From: an uncultured Propionibacteriaceae bacterium
GTDB lineage: Bacteria; Actinomycetota; Actinomycetes; Propionibacteriales; Propionibacteriaceae
Direction: 5' to 3'
DNA: 64,000 nt
NCBI GenBank assembly: GCA_938046585.1
Contig: CALIWR010000005.1
Span: 496,001 to 560,000 of the forward strand
The notes beneath the pieces are model-generated. The model was not told where the DNA came from. It saw only the letters and a program-made list of their open reading frames with translations, and ran no database searches. The translations under genes and the position numbers were made by a program. Shown one piece after another: positions 61,821-64,000 of the stretch; position 1 is the stretch's first letter; each line of letters starts with the position of its first letter.

Positions 61821-64000
61821 CGCGGACCCGGCGTACCTCGTACACCCCCGGTAGCCGATTCAGCCGCTTCATCAGGTGATCCAGGTGCGAAACCTCCGGG
61901 GTCTCAAAGGTCACCGTACCCCGGAAAACCCGGTCCTTGCCGGTCTGCATCGACGCCGACAGCATCGACACCTTCTCCTCTGCCATGGTGTTCGACACCT
62001 CGGCCAGCAGTCCAGTGCGGTCCAGGCCCTCCAGGTACACCGACACCACGAACGAACCGCCCGGCTGGTTCGACCACGAGACCGACACGATCCGCTCCGG
62101 GCTCTGCAGCAGGCTCTTGACGTTGGTGCAGTCCCGGGCATGCACCGAGACGCCCTGGCCGCGAGTCACAAAGCCGAGGATCTCGTCGCCCGGGACCGGG
62201 GTACAGCAGCGCGCCAGTTTCACCCACAGGGACGGGTCGCCTTGCACCTCGACCCCAAGGTCGCTAGAAGCGGGCCGCCGGGTGCTGCGATAGACCGGCT
62301 GATCCTCATACGACTCCTCGGCAGCGGCCTCCTCGCCGCCCTGAAAGGCGATCAGCCGGTCCACCACGGCTTGGGCGCTGACCTGGCTCTCCCCGATCGC
62401 CGCATACAGCGCCGGCACGTCGGCGAACCGGAACTCAGTCGCCACCGCGATCAGGTTCTCGATCGTCAACAACCGCTGCATCGGCATCCCGGTCCGCCGC
62501 AGCTGGCGGGCCAGTGCCGATTTGCCGCGCTCGATGGACTCTTCACGCCGCTCCCGGGTGAAGTACTGCCGGATCTTCTGCCGGGCTCGCGGGCTGGACA
62601 CGAACGCCAACCAGTCCCGCGACGGGCCGGCGTCTTCCGACTTGGAGGTCATCACGTCCACCGTGTCGCCCTGGTTGAGCCTGGTGTCCAGGCTGACGAG
62701 CTTGCCGTTGACCCGGGCCCCGACGCAGCGGTGGCCGACCTCGGTGTGCACCGCGTACGCGAAGTCGACCGGGGTGGCGCCCTCAGGCAGGGCCTGGATT
62801 TCCCCTTTCGGGGTGAACACGAAGACCTCGTTGGAGCGCAGGTCGAATGTCAGCGAGTCCAAGAACTCCTTCGGGTCCTGGGTCTCACGCTGCCATTTGG
62901 TCAGTTCGTGCAGCCACGTCAGGTCCTGGCCGTCGCTGCGGACCCGGCCGCTGACGGCGTTCGGGTCCTCCTTGTACTTCCAGTGCGCGGCCACGCCGTA
63001 TTCGGCACGCCGGTGCATCTCCTCGGAACGGATCTGAAATTCGATCGGCCGGCCCCCTGGCCCCATCACCGTGGTGTGCAGCGACTGGTACATGTTGAAC
63101 TTCGGCAGCGCGATGTAATCCTTGATCCGGCCCGGGACCAGGTTCCAGCGCAGGTGGACCACGCCCATCACCGAATAGCAGGCTGCCTTGTCCGCCACGA
63201 TCACCCGCAACCCCAGCAGGTCATAGATGTCGGCGAATTCTCGGCCCCGGACCACCATCTTCTGGTAGATCGAGTAGTAGTGCTTAGGTCGTCCGTACAC
63301 CCGGGCCGGAATCCTGGCGGCGGCCAAGTCTGCGGTCACCTGTTCGATGATCTCGGCCAGGTAACGTTCCCGGCGCGGCTGATTCTCCGCCACCAGGTGG
63401 ACGATCTCGTCGTACACCTTGGGATGCATGGTGGAGAAGGCCAGGTCCTCTAATTCCCATTTGATCGTGTTCATGCCCAGCCGGTGCGCCAGCGGGGCGT
63501 AGATCTCAAGTGTCTCCTTGGCGATCCGGTTCTGCTTGTCGGGGCGCAACGAGCCGAGGGTCCGCATGTTGTGGAGCCGATCAGCCAGCTTGATCACCAA
63601 CACCCGGATGTCATGGCTCATCGCGATGATCATCTTGCGCAACGACTCGGCCTGGGTATTCTCCCCGAAGACCACCTTCTCGAGCTTGGTCACCCCGTCC
63701 ACCATGCCGGCGATTTCCGGGCCGAAGTCGCGGGTCAACTCTTCCATCGTGTACGGGGTGTCCTCGACCGTGTCATGGAGCAGCGCGGCGCACAGGGTGG
63801 GTTCGGTCATCCCCAATGTGGCCAGGATCGTGGTCACCGCCAGCGGGTGGGTGATGTACGCGTCACCCGACTTGCGGGTCTGGCCCTGGTGGCATCGCTC
63901 GGCAGTCTGGTAGGCCCGTTCCAGTAACGCCAGGTCAGCCTTGGGATGGTTCTCCCGTACCACGTTGAACAGGGGCTCCAACACCACTGACTGGGTGGTC
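61816..64000 (-). CDS. rel: Bifunctional (p)ppGpp synthetase/hydrolase Rel, 5' end beyond window
   Basis: Stringent-response enzyme. The visible frame (728 residues) is open to the window edge, so the true start lies outside; GTG 63987 is only an in-frame codon. HD hydrolase domain has ALLHDTVEDT and IIAMSHDIRVLVIKLADRLHNMRTL. Synthetase domain has RPKHYYSIYQKM, GREFADIYDLLGLRV, GRIKDYIA and YQSLHTTV. TGS domain (VFTPKGEIQALPEGATPVDFAY) and ACT domain follow. The RIKD motif indicates the bifunctional type rather than the synthetase-only RelA with EXDD. Confidence 0.95.
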   Translation of the reverse strand, partial: TTQSVVLEPLFNVVRENHPKADLALLERAYQTAERCHQGQTRKSGDAYITHPLAVTTILATLGMTEPTLCAALLHDTVEDTPYTMEELTRDFGPEIAGMVDGVTKLEKVVFGENTQAESLRKMIIAMSHDIRVLVIKLADRLHNMRTLGSLRPDKQNRIAKETLEIYAPLAHRLGMNTIKWELEDLAFSTMHPKVYDEIVHLVAENQPRRERYLAEIIEQVTADLAAARIPARVYGRPKHYYSIYQKMVVRGREFADIYDLLGLRVIVADKAACYSVMGVVHLRWNLVPGRIKDYIALPKFNMYQSLHTTVMGPGGRPIEFQIRSEEMHRRAEYGVAAHWKYKEDPNAVSGRVRSDGQDLTWLHELTKWQRETQDPKEFLDSLTFDLRSNEVFVFTPKGEIQALPEGATPVDFAYAVHTEVGHRCVGARVNGKLVSLDTRLNQGDTVDVMTSKSEDAGPSRDWLAFVSSPRARQKIRQYFTRERREESIERGKSALARQLRRTGMPMQRLLTIENLIAVATEFRFADVPALYAAIGESQVSAQAVVDRLIAFQGGEEAAAEESYEDQPVYRSTRRPASSDLGVEVQGDPSLWVKLARCCTPVPGDEILGFVTRGQGVSVHARDCTNVKSLLQSPERIVSVSWSNQPGGSFVVSVYLEGLDRTGLLAEVSNTMAEEKVSMLSASMQTGKDRVFRGTVTFETPEVSHLDHLMKRLNRLPGVYEVRRVRA

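Noticed and set aside
61876..63453. 525-codon plus-strand open frame opposite rel
   Set aside because: It is the complement of the strongly conserved rel gene; high GC gives long antisense frames. No recognisable domain.

Overview
The window is high-GC chromosomal DNA of an actinobacterium. Gene content and order fit the Propionibacteriaceae or a close relative: mihF-gmk-rpoZ-metK-priA-fmt-rsmB, efp-nusB, the alaS-ruvX-mltG-aroE-aroC-aroK-aroB string, and rel-DUF349-MBL-hisS-aspS-rarA. Supporting traits are a PriA with a degenerate helicase core, a bifunctional Rel, an LldP/LutABC lactate module, and many GTG starts with 1-8 bp gene overlaps. The family assignment is an inference. I see no rRNA, tRNA, insertion sequence, prophage or CRISPR array.

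Layout. 1-8.8 kb (minus): rsmB (cut by the window edge), fmt, priA, metK, rpoZ, gmk, mihF, pyrF, pyrD. 9.1-12.1 kb: a secreted glucosaminidase with three surface repeats, and a divergent methyltransferase/cupin pair. 12.1-13.1 kb: nusB and efp. 13.2-19.0 kb: lactate catabolism (lldP, lutA, lutB, lutC) with a divergent GntR/FadR-type regulator and two candidate operators. 19.0-29.3 kb: a surface-glycan island with three GH16 glycoside hydrolases, two GT2 and one GT4 glycosyltransferases, a polytopic GT-C-like protein and a Wzx-like flippase. 29.5-41.7 kb (minus): aroB, aroK, aroC, aroE, mltG, ruvX, alaS, two small membrane proteins, an ornithine aminotransferase, a class A beta-lactamase-like lipoprotein and rarA. 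41.9-50.3 kb (plus): a PadR regulator, then a TRAP transporter/sugar-acid operon (dctPQM, L-idonate-dehydrogenase-like, IclR regulator, kduI, 2-hydroxyacid dehydrogenase, kduD). 50.3-64 kb: aspS, a solitary carB, a YihS-type aldose-ketose isomerase divergent from an FGGY kinase, hisS, an MBL hydrolase, DUF349 and rel (5' end beyond the window).

How it fits together. A conserved housekeeping backbone appears to be interrupted at four places by accessory metabolic or surface modules (nusB/pyrD, efp/aroB, rarA/aspS, aspS/hisS). carB is far from pyrD-pyrF, and carA, pyrB and pyrC are absent from the window. The most novel-looking parts are the glycan island, where a glycosyltransferase and a GH16 enzyme are translationally coupled, and the uronate-like operon with its 21-bp palindromic operator. 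No wholly unprecedented system could be demonstrated from sequence alone.
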